DNA from: Oppiella nova
Taxonomy: Eukaryota; Arthropoda; Arachnida; Sarcoptiformes; Oppiidae
DNA: 22,181 nt
Reading direction: 5' to 3'
Assembly: GCA_905397405.1 (NCBI GenBank)
Contig: CAJPVJ010000621.1
Span: 1-22,181, forward strand
Shown here: in pieces, positions 9,101 to 20,900 of the stretch
Layout: each line of letters begins with the position of its first letter
Numbering within the stretch: the first letter of the stretch is position 1
The notes under the pieces: model-generated
Database searches by the model: none
The model's input: only the letters and a program-made list of their open reading frames with translations
Told to the model about the DNA's origin: nothing
Made by a program: the position numbers and the translations under genes

Positions 9101-10957
9101 TCCAGTTTCTAAACACTGTTCGCTTAATTGGGTTGCCTTTAAGTTAATGATCAGTTTAAAGCAAATGCTAGGATCATCGCATTTGTATATTTGAAAAGCG
9201 TTGGCAGAAATCCATTCAATGCTATTTACGGCATTCAAATCAATGGTCTGAATATTTCTAAGATTATAAAAGGCATAGTTTCCAACTCGCGATATATTGA
9301 ACTCGCCGTTTACTGCAATGTATTTCAGTTGAGATGATGTGTTGAAAGCATAATCTGGTATATCGTGTGTGAAATTCCACTTTAGGTTAATGTAAAGTGT
9401 TTCGAGAGATGTAATCGTAGAAAAGGCTTTATATAAATCATAGTCAGAGTCGGCCCTGTTTTGCAATGCTGTCGATTGGGAGCCAAAATGTTTCCAAACT
9501 TTGATACTCTGACCGGAAGGACCGCTAAATGCCTTCGTGTGTATAAACTCCAGATTAGTTGATGTAAACTCAACGTTAAACAATTTGATGCCTTTAAATG
9601 CATTCTCAGGTAATATGCCGTTCCGTACGGGCGCCGACCACTCAAATGTTTCAAAGTACTTGTTATTTGGGTCTAACTGTTTGTCTAATCTATCAAATTC
9701 TTCCTCAATGTCTACTTCGTGTGACTCCGAAGAACAGAAAAGGCTATAAAAGTTGGTGTATTGACAGTAATGCCAATCAAAATCCCAAATTGAGCGCTCA
9801 TTAGTACACTTTGTACTTAAGACTCGTGTCTGATATTTAGATCTTTGATTTAAGAGCCAGGCAAATTTGGGTTTTTGTTGCGGATTGCAATTCAGTGGAT
9901 TATTGAAGTATAAGATATTTGCCTCATTATTATCTAAAAAGTTTTTGAATAACTTCTCGTCAATGTATTGAAATAAGTTATTATCTAATAATAGTGGATA
10001 TAAATAAATTATTTACTAGTTAGTCATGTAAATACAGTACAGTAGTAATAAATATAGTTAATTATAGTATAATATTTTATTTGATATTTTGTTACAAAAC
10101 TTACTTAATAGTAAATAAGTATCCCGGCCTTTTATATTGAAAACTCCTTCTTCTAGTGAGTTATCATTGAGTTTAGTTGACTCCAAATTAATCAAAAGTT
10201 TGTCACAAATGAGTGTATTCTCGCATTCTTGCAGTTGAAATGCATTTGATTGGATCCGATGAATGGCATTCACGCCATTAAAATGTATTTTATGTAAATT
10301 TTTCACGTAATAGAAAGCATTGTTTCCGATCAGAGATATATTGAAAGGACCTCTGAATGAAATACTAGTTAATGATAACAAGTCCTCTAAATTATTATTT
10401 TTAAAGGCATATTCCGGAATATCATGATTATAATTGTCACATAAATTAATTGATACACTTTGCAATGTAGGTATTGATGAATATGCCTTATATAAGTCAT
10501 AGTCGGAATCAGCAAAGTTAATTAATTTAGTAGTCTTATCACCCAAATGGTTCCACTCATAGATATTATTGCCATTATTTAAGACAAAGGCTTTTGAGTG
10601 AATTTTCTGCAAATTTGGTGAATTGAATGCCACGAATCGGAATTGAAATTCGTTGAACACATTCTCGGGTAAAACACCTCCGGTTATGGGCGCCGACCAC
10701 TCCAAGCGGTTAAAACTTTTCTTATCAGGCAACTTTGTGGCCAACGATTGAAATTCCTGGTTTATGTCCAATGGTGTTGAAAATGAGAAACAGTTTATGC
10801 TTTCGTATACACTGAATGTGCAATTGTCAGTGACCGAGCTCACATCCCTGGCATCCCTGGCCAAACTCGTATTCACCGTTAGAAATGCATAATAATAGTC
10901 ATCATTTAGGAATGTCGTCAAAATTATTAAAATTACATGTTTTACTGCATTTAACAT
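6109..10957 (-). CDS. LRR adhesion GPCR copy B, doubled ectodomain, one in-frame stop
   Basis: Nine exons: 10957-10105, 9984-9061, 8971-8738, 8661-7473, 7382-6923, 6861-6617, 6558-6509, 6443-6220, 6156-6109. They sum to 1409 codons with every phase matching. Order: signal peptide and LRR unit 1 (codons 1-284), LRRCT 1 (~285-355), LRR unit 2 (~358-592), LRRCT 2 (593-670), Ser/Thr-rich linker (671-780), half of a HormR domain (from 790), GAIN, GPS (CVFWDF...CRLIE...TVCECNHLTNFAAL, cleavage expected at HL/T), then 7TM with VCK in TM3 and CWISSPKHP in loop 2 as the likely disulfide pair. The protein ends 15 residues after NGSQ of TM7. Codon 855 is TAG (8110-8108), inside a HormR half that has lost its WxC...CW residues. 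No well-formed intron removes the stop. Thus the gene is either a very young pseudogene, a source of a truncated secreted product, or carries a sequence error. The ligand and pathway are unknown. Confidence 0.72.
8333..8661 (-). repeat. Ser/Thr-rich mucin-like linker coding repeat in copy B
   Basis: About 110 codons dominated by Ser and Thr (for example TSSTTTSATPTSTSSTGASS) at the start of exon 4 of copy B, between LRRCT 2 and the HormR remnant. It is built from irregular short units, so it looks like a coding minisatellite. Copies A and C have no counterpart: their LRRCT exons splice almost directly to HormR. Dense O-glycosylation and an extended stalk would be expected from such a composition; that is an inference. 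Confidence 0.8.
9061..9984 (-). other. Fused LRRCT-LRR exon of copy B
   Basis: One 924-nt exon, phase 1 at both ends. Its first ~70 codons are an LRRCT module (NNPLNCNPQQ..., WLLNQR, KCTNERSIWDFDW) like the separate 216-nt exons of A and C. Without an intron it continues as YCQYTNFYSLFC, which matches the Cys-bearing start of the mature LRR domain, then EWSAPVRNGILPENAF, DSDYDLYKAFS and further LRR repeats homologous to exon 1 of all three copies. Hence it is the 3' half of one ectodomain joined to a second ectodomain that lacks a signal peptide. Confidence 0.82.
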
Positions 10958-12008
10958 GTTTTATAAGAAATTTAATTGAAAGTTCATTTTTAGTTCATTT
11001 AATTAAGAAATTTTTAGAAATATAAACTTTAAACATGTCGTAAAAATTATTATATTAATGATTTCATTTGACATCTCAATAATAAACTTAAATTATCACA
11101 AAATATGTGATAGGTTTTTACAAAAATTATTTTATTACACCTTTTATATGAAAAATCATGGGTTATTACAGTGACTTTGATTTGAGTGCAAATATTTGTT
11201 GCGAAAATTGTTTCAAACTTGTTGCAGTACAAGTTATATAAACAAATCAAACATTTTTAATTAACTAAGTAAACATTATATACTCTTCAGGTTTATTATA
11301 AATAGTTATTATTTAATATTAAATTTTCCAAATGTTTACAATCATATTAAGAATGAGATTTCTATTAAAAAAGGGAAATTAATCTCAAACACAGATACTG
11401 TATGTATTTTGTTATACAGAATATAACATATCTGTATCTTATCTAAATTGTAATTTATTTTAATAAAAATATTTCAAGATACTATGAAAATACAATATTT
11501 ATGCTACTTACTATATAAATTACATTATACTGTAGATACAGTCTAATAACTATATATTACAAGACATTTCTTGTATTAATATTTTTTTATTTTACTTATT
11601 AATCTGATTGAAGTTATGTCGCTTACAAAACTACCCCAGTTATTAATTCATTGGCTTCATGTACAGTATTAAATATTTAATACATAATGCTTTTTATTAG
11701 CTATTATGAGATAAAGTGTCCATTGATTTTTTATTAAGTATATTATTATTGGAAATAATTGATGAATTCTACAAAAGTGGTGATATATAGCCATAAATGA
11801 GTCAATGGATAATTTATTAAAATAATTAACAGATCATGAGAATCGATATAATGTCCTACTGCCGTAGAGCAAGTTCAGTTTTAATGCTAATTGCTCTTTA
11901 AGTTAATGATACTAATTAACTAATTGTGTGTCAATCGAGTGATTATAAGATGTATGAAATGAAACAATGATTAAGATTGATGTCATGACTGAGTTAATAG
12001 CTTTCCAA
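10958..12008. other. Intergenic AT-rich region between copies B and C
   Basis: About 1.05 kb. No ATG-initiated open frame of note: the longest minus-strand frame (11250-11050) starts at TTG and matches nothing I know. The part next to 10958 should hold the copy B promoter. A candidate polyadenylation signal for copy C lies at 11813-11818. Confidence 0.5.
11813..11818 (-). terminator. Candidate polyadenylation signal AATAAA for copy C
   Basis: AATAAA on the minus strand, 191 nt beyond the stop of copy C at 12009. The spacing equals that of copy B and is within 3 nt of copy A. Confidence 0.35.
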
Positions 12009-15000
12009 TTAATTCAAATGTATTGCCAATTGATATATCAATATAAATATTCCCTAAAATGCAAGAATATAATCAATTTGCGTAACAAATTTGTATTTTA
12101 TGTGACACTTACTTGTGAGCCATTCATTACAATGAAGACATAGGATAAGGCAACAGGAATTGGACTCAAACGATGCATATATGATAGGAATAGAGACCAA
12201 GAAATACCAGAATTCAGTAATAATAATAAGAATCCAAACACTTGTCGTTTGTTAACAGAAGATTTCATTTTAAATATTTCGTGGATTAGATATGCAATGA
12301 AAATAAGATTCACCGCCACTACTGTCACTACAGGACCTAGTATATTCACAAACAGAATAATAAGAATTTAATTATAAAATAAATAACTATATAAAAAATA
12401 GTACCAATTAATATATAAACATTCTTTGGATGTTTCGGTGATGATATCCAACAGCTATTTAATAAACAAAATAAAAATCTTTAAGTAAAACTACGAATAC
12501 ATTAAAAATTAAATGCTTACAAGAAGTCATTGCCGACGAGTGCCTCACCAAACGGCTGTTCATCAGTCCATACATTTAATAATCCAATGAGAATAATAAC
12601 AAATGGAAATCCATATGCAAATATCATAAACAAGTAGAGTTTGATGCCCTCATCAAACACATTATAAGTCATACGAAACAAATGAAAGGCCTGTAAAAGC
12701 ATCCAAAGAAATGACGACAATAAGGAGTACAGCAATAAAAATGACAGCAATTTGCAAACCGACTGAAACGATAAGTGAAATAATGTGATATTAAAATCGT
12801 TTAATAAATCTGAACATTTGTTTGTAATTATATGATACTGACTGCAACTTCTGTTCTGTCCATTCCTACCATAATAAGCAGGTCTGCAATCAATAGACAA
12901 ATACTGAGATTCAATACAATTAAATCTCGCCTTTTGAGCAATTGTTTGGTTATCTCGTTGTAAGCCTTCCTTTTAGTACTCTTTGTTTTATTAAATTTGT
13001 TTTGCAATAAAATCAATAAATCCTTTCTCGTGATCAACACGATTGTGATTATGAGACAAATGACGGAAAGGGCGCAAAACACAAGAGTGACCGCATTCTT
13101 GGCCGACCCGTTCTCCTCTCTGCCGGTGGTGTCCATTAGGGCCGCGAAGTTTGTCAGATGTTTGCACTCACAGACTGTTGTGTCGCGGTTGGAGGCACTG
13201 GTAATCACTTTACAGCCCTCTGAAGACCACTCATTCTTCTCGAAATCCCAGAAAACACAGTCCACAGCATCGCCCAAATTGATCTTGCTCTTATGCTTCA
13301 AACTATATATCAGACAAATTTATTATTCACCTAGTTAACATGCTTAAATAATTGACAAAATTATCTACTGGTGCCGCACCTGACCCTCACATTCTTGCCA
13401 TCGTTGAGTTCATGAGTTCCGTTCGCGTTATTAATACTGAAAGCAATGATTTCGGTATTGATTTCCTGTTTATCCATCAATTCTTTGCTCAAATGCTTCT
13501 CCAATCCCTGTATAAGAGCCCCGAAATCGCTGTTCTTCTGACACGACTGGCTATAGTCGGCGTCACTGAAGACAATGCCGTCCGGTATTAGTATTGAAGA
13601 CGAGTTGTATTCAAACAGAATTTTATCCGTTTTATTGAAGTAATGCATTTCAAAGACATTATCGCTCACAAACTTTCTCGTGTCATTCAATGGACTTAAA
13701 TAGCAATTGGAAGAGAAAGCCGTGTATTGGATATACAGCAAGAGCTGAGACGCTGTTTCCAACCGTTCGGTGTCGGAGCCGTTACTCCACGCAAACGACT
13801 GATCTATCACTTGACTGTAGGTATGCACGAAATTATCGGAAACGTCGACAGCTATGGAGGGCTCGACTTGGGATCCATTGACCTGAAGGAAAGTCTGCAA
13901 ATTGATGACAACTTTCATCACTTTTCCCAAATGACTCATTGAATTCAAGCTGTTATTAGTGCGCGTGTTGTCCACCAAAGTCTGCAATGATTTGGTCATA
14001 TCGTCCACCGATTCAATGGTCTTATTGACCAACTCATCCAACCAACACGGCTCACCCCCTTCCGGACCGCTCGAGTTGAAGTGACCGTCTGGAAGGCACA
14101 TCCACTTCAGCTCTCTTCCATTGGCACATTTAGCTGTGGAGTAGTGGTTGGGCTCAACGGGCGGCCACCTCCTGATCCCCCACGACCCGTCGTACGTGCC
14201 GTTCACATTGCATAACAAAATCGTGTCATTACTCTCTATTAAATAGCAATCAATTATTTTAATACATTCATCATATTTGATTTTAATTTATATATACTGT
14301 ATGTACACCAAAAAATTAATTAAAAATTCACATAAAGTTGTACCTTTAGTCCAATCATAGTCCCAAATGGTCTGACCATTTTGACAATTAGCCAAAACCC
14401 GGTGTTTAAATGTATCTGTATTGTTAAGAAGCCACATATAATTAGATTTATGATCTGGACCACATATTAATTTATTTCTCTTAAGTGATAATCCATTTGA
14501 ATAGTTTTCCAAAAATTTTGCAAATTTGTCTTCGTATATATGTTCAAAATCATTATCATCTACAGTGCATACAAATAAAGCCAATTATTAAAACACAAAT
14601 AAGTGAATATTTATCAAAATATGAAAATACCTAAGTTTAGGAATACACTTTGATAACCTGCTGAATAAAATGCATCATTTTCTACACTATTGTCGGACAG
14701 TTGAGTCTTATTCAAGTTGATAGTAATCGGGTGGGTATACACGTTGTTTATAAAAGCATCGACAGATATATGGTTAATTTTGGACACATTAAATGTGATG
14801 TCTGTGATTGCCATCAGATTCAGGAAGGCCTTACTATTAATCTTATTAATTGTAAATTTTCCATTAAATGTGATCGACGTAAGTGTGGGGTGTGATTTAA
14901 ATGCATGTGACAGTATATCATGTTCACCATGCCCATTTAAATTTATTGATAGCGTTCGTAAACTTTTTATAGAATTAAATGCCTTATACAGGTCGTAATC

Positions 15001-15498
15001 AGTTCCCGGATAGTTTGATAACTCTATGGCACTGTCCCCTTGCAGTGTAATACGTTGAATGGTGTGCCTAACGGACACACCACTGAATGCACGCGAATGA
15101 ATTTGGTAGAGATTGGGTGCACTTATTGTAATATAAGCCACACTCGTGATATTGTTGAGCACTAGTGAAGGTATAGTACCCAGGGTGATATTAGCCGACC
15201 AATATATGCCTTTATAAGCATTAAACCGCAATTTTTTGAATTCTTCGTTCATATTTAACTCAGTATTGGACTCGCATTTTAACCATCTTTCATAATATTG
15301 GTCGAAGTACTCAGTGCACCCACCCGTCCGTCCAGTTATACTATAACCACTTTCATGCGAACTATCCTTCACTCGTATACCAATATTTGTGTTAATATTT
15401 CCCACAATAAACACAATGAATATCAATTGTTTCATAATAACCAAAGTTATACTTATATGATTACACATTCTTATAACACTTTTACATAGTTTAATCAC
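12009..15498 (-). CDS. LRR adhesion GPCR copy C, intact
   Basis: Eight exons: 15498-14631, 14559-14344, 14235-13380, 13302-12843, 12762-12521, 12454-12405, 12336-12113, 12053-12009. They are in phase throughout, 986 codons. A hydrophobic signal peptide follows either M1 or, more typically placed, M22 at 15435 (MKQLIFIVFIVGNINT). Domains: LRR (~90-289), LRRCT (~290-361, CGPDHK...WLLNNT...NGQTIWDYDW), HormR (369-426, CNVNGTYDG...WMCLPDG...PCWL), GAIN (427-~660), GPS (662-697, CVFWDF...SSEGC...CECKHL/TNF with both Cys pairs and the HL/T site), and 7TM (from ~717). Loop 2 has CWISSPKHP and TM7 ends NGSQ. Known biology: such receptors self-cleave in GAIN and use the TNFAALMD-type tethered agonist. 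The tail stops 14 residues after NGSQ, so almost no cytoplasmic C-terminus exists. The LRR-HormR-GAIN order recalls ADGRA receptors, but there is no Ig domain, so I assign no symbol. Confidence 0.85.
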
Positions 15499-16049
15499 AA
15501 ATTATCAAGTATATAGATACTGTATTTTTCAAATAAAAATCTTTTACCGGTATACAATTTATTAGAAAACCTTAATGTTTAGCTGTTTTATAATAATTTG
15601 TCAAATAAAACAATCACAAATACTTTTACTATTCAATATTTTGTACAATTCATTATCAAGGTATTAAGTTATTTGTATTGCGATTTCATTAGGAAAAACT
15701 CAATTTACATTGAAAGCAAACAAAGTCTAAATGACATTTCATATCAGATATTAAAAGACTTATCACAACTTATTCATACGATTCTGTGTCAAGACTACAC
15801 TCTTTCACGTTTTCTACATAAGAAACTATTTCTTGATTCATTTATAACTCATTATAAAACTATTTTTACAAATTGGACATTTTCTCAGATGATATGTCAA
15901 TTGTAAATCACGTAGTATCAATCAAGTTTATGATACACTTTTTATCTATAAACTCCTATTAATCTTTCAATTTATTTAAGATATTATAAAGTTAAGTATA
16001 TTTTTCTAAACAATTACTACTTAATCTTAATACCAGTGGAATTAAGTAC

Positions 16050-16077
16050 AGTATATAATGTATAGTATATAATGTAT
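16050..16077. repeat. 14-bp tandem doublet
   Basis: Two adjacent copies of AGTATATAATGTAT. It looks like simple replication slippage in AT-rich sequence, and no function is suggested. Confidence 0.85.
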
Positions 16078-17377
16078 TTTAGTTTATTTGTAATTTCATT
16101 TTAGGCCCTACTTTCCGGTCATATCTAATCTGAAAACTAATTTCATTTTTTATATGTAATTAAATTCTCTGAGACTCTATGACAATGAAACTAAATTCTG
16201 TACACATTTGCGACTAACTTAACAATTTATAATCACCCCTCCCCTCTAATATAGTTTATGGCGATAAATAAGTTGATATAATTTACAAAAATATATTTTG
16301 TTCCCAACTCTATGTCAAATGTTTGCCTACTTTTGAGAATCTCCCATAAGTGTAACCATGAATTTATTGTGGTTATAATGAATTCACTGATAAGACTTTG
16401 TTTGTTACAACTTTTTATTGTTATTTAGTGATATTCACATAATACCTACAAAGTACCTGTGTATTTAACGGTCGCCAATTAAAGTACTCAATTAACACTG
16501 TAAAAAATATTGAAAGAATTATCATTGAAAACATTGTTTTATTTCAATCTTAATTATATAATCTTTGTTTATACATTGAATTCATAATTGAATTTTATAA
16601 ATAATTATATGAAATATTCAAACAATTAAAATATTAAATGATAATAAAGTGAATTCTGTGTTTTTCTGGCAATTCAATTGAATTAATATAATAAATAACA
16701 AGAAATTTTAGGAAAAATAAATTTACTAATGAAATGAAATTATTGTACAATAAATACGATTTATGTTTTGATTATCGGCTAAACAACATGAAAGTTAAAA
16801 CTTATGAATATATTGGAAGTCAATAAACAATTGTATATTAAATAACAATTCAAGTGAAATGAAATAATTTTTAGAGCTATTCTGATAGCTATTATATTAA
16901 TATACCGTATATTATAGTACTGTATATTCATAGATAGAGATTAAACGTGTTATATATATATTTTTTCTGATGAGAAACTATCAAAATATACTCCAAATGT
17001 ACACAAATGAGCTCAACGTCCGATGAGATCTCTAAACAAATCCTAAAAAAGGATTTCACTTTTAAAACAATCAAATTTGACTCAACACTCAATGTAATAG
17101 TCATTGTATTTGTCACTTCTCTATAACCAAATAATTTGTTCGCAAAAATTGTGTTTTCATATAATTACAAGACTTTGATTCTTATGTAAATCCCCCACAG
17201 AATGGCTTCAATATCTATATTAATGTCACAAACAAAATGGTTTTAAGATTAAATTACTTATATATTATGTATCCGTGTGTTACATAATAATATGAAATTA
17301 TCAGGTTGTAAAATATTCTACATTTTGTCAATAAAAGTACTATTGTCCCTGGTATTAAATTTGGCCCATCCTAACAT

Positions 17378-17633
17378 TCAATACTTACATAAGATATACC
17401 TTTTGATATATTTGAGGCACAGTTTAGTTACTTATGAAAAGTTTTTTGTTTTATTTTAAAGATTTTTTCATATATTCTCCTTGTCTATAGTTTCTAATAA
17501 GTGAATCAATACTTACATAAGATATACCTTTTGATATATTTGAGGCACAGTTTAGTTACTTATGAAAAGTTTTTTGTTTTATTTTAAAGATTTTTTCATA
17601 TATTCTCCTTGTCTATAGTTTCTAATAAGTGAA
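17378..17633. repeat. Perfect 128-bp tandem duplication
   Basis: Units 17378-17505 and 17506-17633 are identical at every position I compared and directly adjacent. Each begins TCAATACTTACATAAG and ends TCTAATAAGTGAA. Each carries AATAAA on the minus strand (17455-17450 and 17583-17578), so candidate polyadenylation signals for SLO2, about 390 and 515 nt past its stop, are duplicated too. Identity implies a recent event or an assembly artefact. Confidence 0.92.
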
Positions 17634-17969
17634 ACTATTATATAAAATCAATAATTGTACTAAATATTAGTGAATATCAAGGTATTAAAGAATTTAAAGT
17701 CAAAATAATCAGATTTCAGCACAAAAACTGGTCATTTAAATGAAAATATAAATTGAGGAAAACTTGATGTAATAATTGATATTAATATGATTTATGCCGA
17801 AAATAAAATGATAAAATCCATAAAACAGATAATATTTTTTGTGCGCTTAGCTTTAATATGTGTATTCAAACAAACACTGTATCCAATTAAATCAATTCAA
17901 TAACTAATATAAAATCTGTAAGACTTTAAAGTGTGACTGCAAAAAACGAAAACAATATTATATAAATAT

Positions 17970-20900
17970 TTAGACGACGGTGCCATTAAAATTACTGTCT
18001 GTCTTGTCGTCATTAATATGTATTTTGACGCCATTGTCCTCCAGACCCACTAATAGACTCTCGAAGCCGGACTGTCCTGAAGCCGGCGGCGACGAGTGGT
18101 TACTATGACTGCTGTCATTAGCTTCAGGACTGTCGGGCGACTGGACTCTGGACTCGACGGTATCGATGACCACATCGATGTTTGGCTGCTCTTTATTACT
18201 ATTTGATTGGGAACTCCGGGACCGTTTGACACGACAGGCCGGAGACTTAGAGCGCATGGAGTTGCCACGAGTCAGGAATATCTTCTTACTATTGATAGGA
18301 CTCGGCTTTATTATGAAGCTATGGGTTGCATAACATTTGGTTAGTAAATAAAATCATGTAAATAAAACTAATCCTCACATAATGTCTCCCTCTTCTAGTT
18401 TGAGATCACAGTTTGGATTAATAATAACATACGAAAGACTACTTCGCTTTTCAGAGCAATTATCTGAAAGTGAAACCAAATGTGAATAAGATTATTCGCA
18501 AACTATCCGATCAGTCAATTCAAACCGTAGTCTTCTTGAGGTATTCCCATATCTTGGAGTCGATTTCTGACCAGATTTGTAATCTCCTGGCGCTCGACCT
18601 CAACACTGATTTGTTGGAAATTCATTTGTTCGCTCACAGGAAATACAAAATCATACGCTATTTGAACCCCCTTTGCATTGAATTTAAAAACACCATTAAG
18701 TGAATTATAATTACAAAATAAAATCAAAACATTTCTTACGGGAAAGAGTTCGGGATTTTGAGTACTTTGAGTCCTATAAATACCAATCGGTATTTCACAA
18801 GTGGTGGAGCACAACCTCTGGTAGAGTCTACCGTATGTGCGGATCCAGAGGTCATCTTTGGTGATACGCATGGAGGACAGGAAGCCAGAGCCGGGCGCCT
18901 GATCTATGCCTAACAGTAGGCGCACTACAGTTATCATATAGTCTTTGACGAACGCCTGGTATAGCAATGTATCCAACATTGAGGCACTGAATACACTTCC
19001 GGCAGCGAATGGAAGCCTAAACATGTATGATATGTGGGATCCCCTCTCCCTTTCCATCTGTGCACCGATTAAGCATACGTTAAAAATTAACTAGCTAACT
19101 TTGTATGATTAATAATTTAGGGAAACGGTACAAACCTTTTCCATTTTGGAGAGTGAGAGGGCATAGGCGTCATGAGCCCTGAACTGCATGAATCGCATAT
19201 TACTTGATTGACTCAATTCAGTGATCATTCGGGCCGATGGGAACATTTTGAACATTGTCTGTACGGCTACTATTGTGTTACAATCTGCCAAATAGTCCTC
19301 CTCTGCAGAATTGGTCGACTCCTTGTTCACCACCACTACAGAGTCGGCCAGATTTATGCCCGCCCTTATCAGGTCATCCAGACTATCGATACAACATTTA
19401 TTATCATGTATTCATTGAATCTAAGCTAATATTATTATAAGTACAGAATAATATCAAACAAGAATCCGGATAACTCTTTAGTTACTAACGATAAGTAAGA
19501 CATTAATAATTAATGAACTCTTTATATGCTTTGGATCACAGTTTCCTCAATAGTTTTTGATTACATTTACGGTTGTATCGGATTAACCAAAGGATACAAT
19601 ATTATAAAGTTATTTGTGCACAAATTTCCTACAAACCTTAAACTTAAAAATAAAAATTTACTAAAATTTCGATACAATTGTTTTTTGGTAAAATTATAAT
19701 TCTAGCCAATCATGTTTTAAAATTATTTTTAAAAACTAATTTACAAGTAATTGTCAAAATCTTTTCATTATATAAGAGATGTTGCCATAAATAAAATCCA
19801 TTTGAAGGAAATGAATGCCGCATAAAGTGACTGTTTTTCTAGACTTAAAGTGAATTATTATTCCAATGAGTGGTTCATTGATTTAAAAACAGTATAAAAC
19901 AAAACAAATGAGAAAAATCTCATCAAACGAATGAGGTTTTTGTGAGTATATAGACATAAGAAAGTAAAAAAGTTGTTATAAAAACGTTTATTGAATGCAA
20001 TGAGATTTTCATTCATTACATTAAATGAAAATAAATTATCCCATCAATTGGTATGGATGTCTCGCACAGGGATGTAATCGGGATTATGAGAAATGCTTAA
20101 CTCTAACCCCTATTCTCACATTTATGGTATTTTTGACTTTCAAACAATTAAAATATAAATTATCTGGATACTTTAAAAATAGTAAATGGGGTTGACTTTA
20201 AATAAAATCTTTATTTATCATGATGGCGTGGATGTCATACTTATCAATGGATCCCTGCATCCAATAGACGAGTGGGAACCAGGAAATGGCGTCAATGAAG
20301 GCCGGGTTGGGACGCCTTTCCAATAGGAGGACAATTGGCCGCAAAGTGTTGGGGTTATGGAAGTGGGCTCTGAGAGGCACAATGAAGTTGTAGATACCAT
20401 TACTCGCGTAATCGGCCGCCAGTATTATACATCGGGTTTGTTGCCAGTTGTAGTCCCGGGCGTGGAGGTATGGACAGTGTTCGCACTGCTATTGATGAAC
20501 ACATATTTCGTGAAATGGTTCCGTAACTCGAGAGGAATGGTATCTACCTTTGATATTTGTAGACAACAGGGAGGCTTCTTGTCTTTGACTAAATAACAGA
20601 GCGTAGGGCTGACGCCAACGTATGGCGAAACTGGCGGAAAGCCTTTGACAATACTATTCAAAGTGTGTTCAAAAAGATAAGAATATATGAGATATATTTA
20701 ACTATTGTTTTTTTGTGTAATTTTTAATTCACTATTAAATGCGATGAAAAGTGTTTTGATAAATAATGTCAGTTTAGTATCAAATGTAACATAAACTCTA
20801 AATTTAAGAATAAATCGCTTGAATAAAAATATTAATATATTTTGTTTGAAATAAAATTTTTTGTTTTTCCAGAATCAAAAACTAAAGCAAAATATTTCGT

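Larger units (their letters stand above)
15499..17969. other. 2.5-kb intergenic region between SLO2 and copy C
   Basis: AT-rich DNA with no supported gene. A 102-codon plus-strand frame (15598-15906) begins at TTG and has no recognisable feature. The region holds a 14-bp doublet (16050-16077), a 128-bp perfect tandem duplication (17378-17633), the presumed copy C promoter at the low end and the SLO2 3' UTR at the high end. No transposon ends or RNA gene were found by eye. Confidence 0.55.

Noticed and set aside
11050-11250. 66-codon minus-strand frame between copies B and C
   Set aside because: TTG start, no homology to the neighbouring receptors or to anything recognised.
13352-14000. Plus-strand frames antisense to the GAIN exon of copy C
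   Set aside because: Shadows of the conserved minus-strand GAIN/HormR coding sequence; no independent homology.
15598-15906. 102-codon plus-strand open frame in the intergenic region
   Set aside because: Starts at TTG, not ATG; AT-rich composition with no domain, signal peptide or paralogue; such frames are expected by chance here.
16928-17116. 62-codon minus-strand frame upstream of copy C
   Set aside because: GTG start, no recognisable domain, not in phase with any copy C exon.
20357-20596. 79-codon plus-strand frame over SLO2 exons
   Set aside because: Antisense to well-conserved SLO2 coding exons 20485-20241 and 20653-20548.
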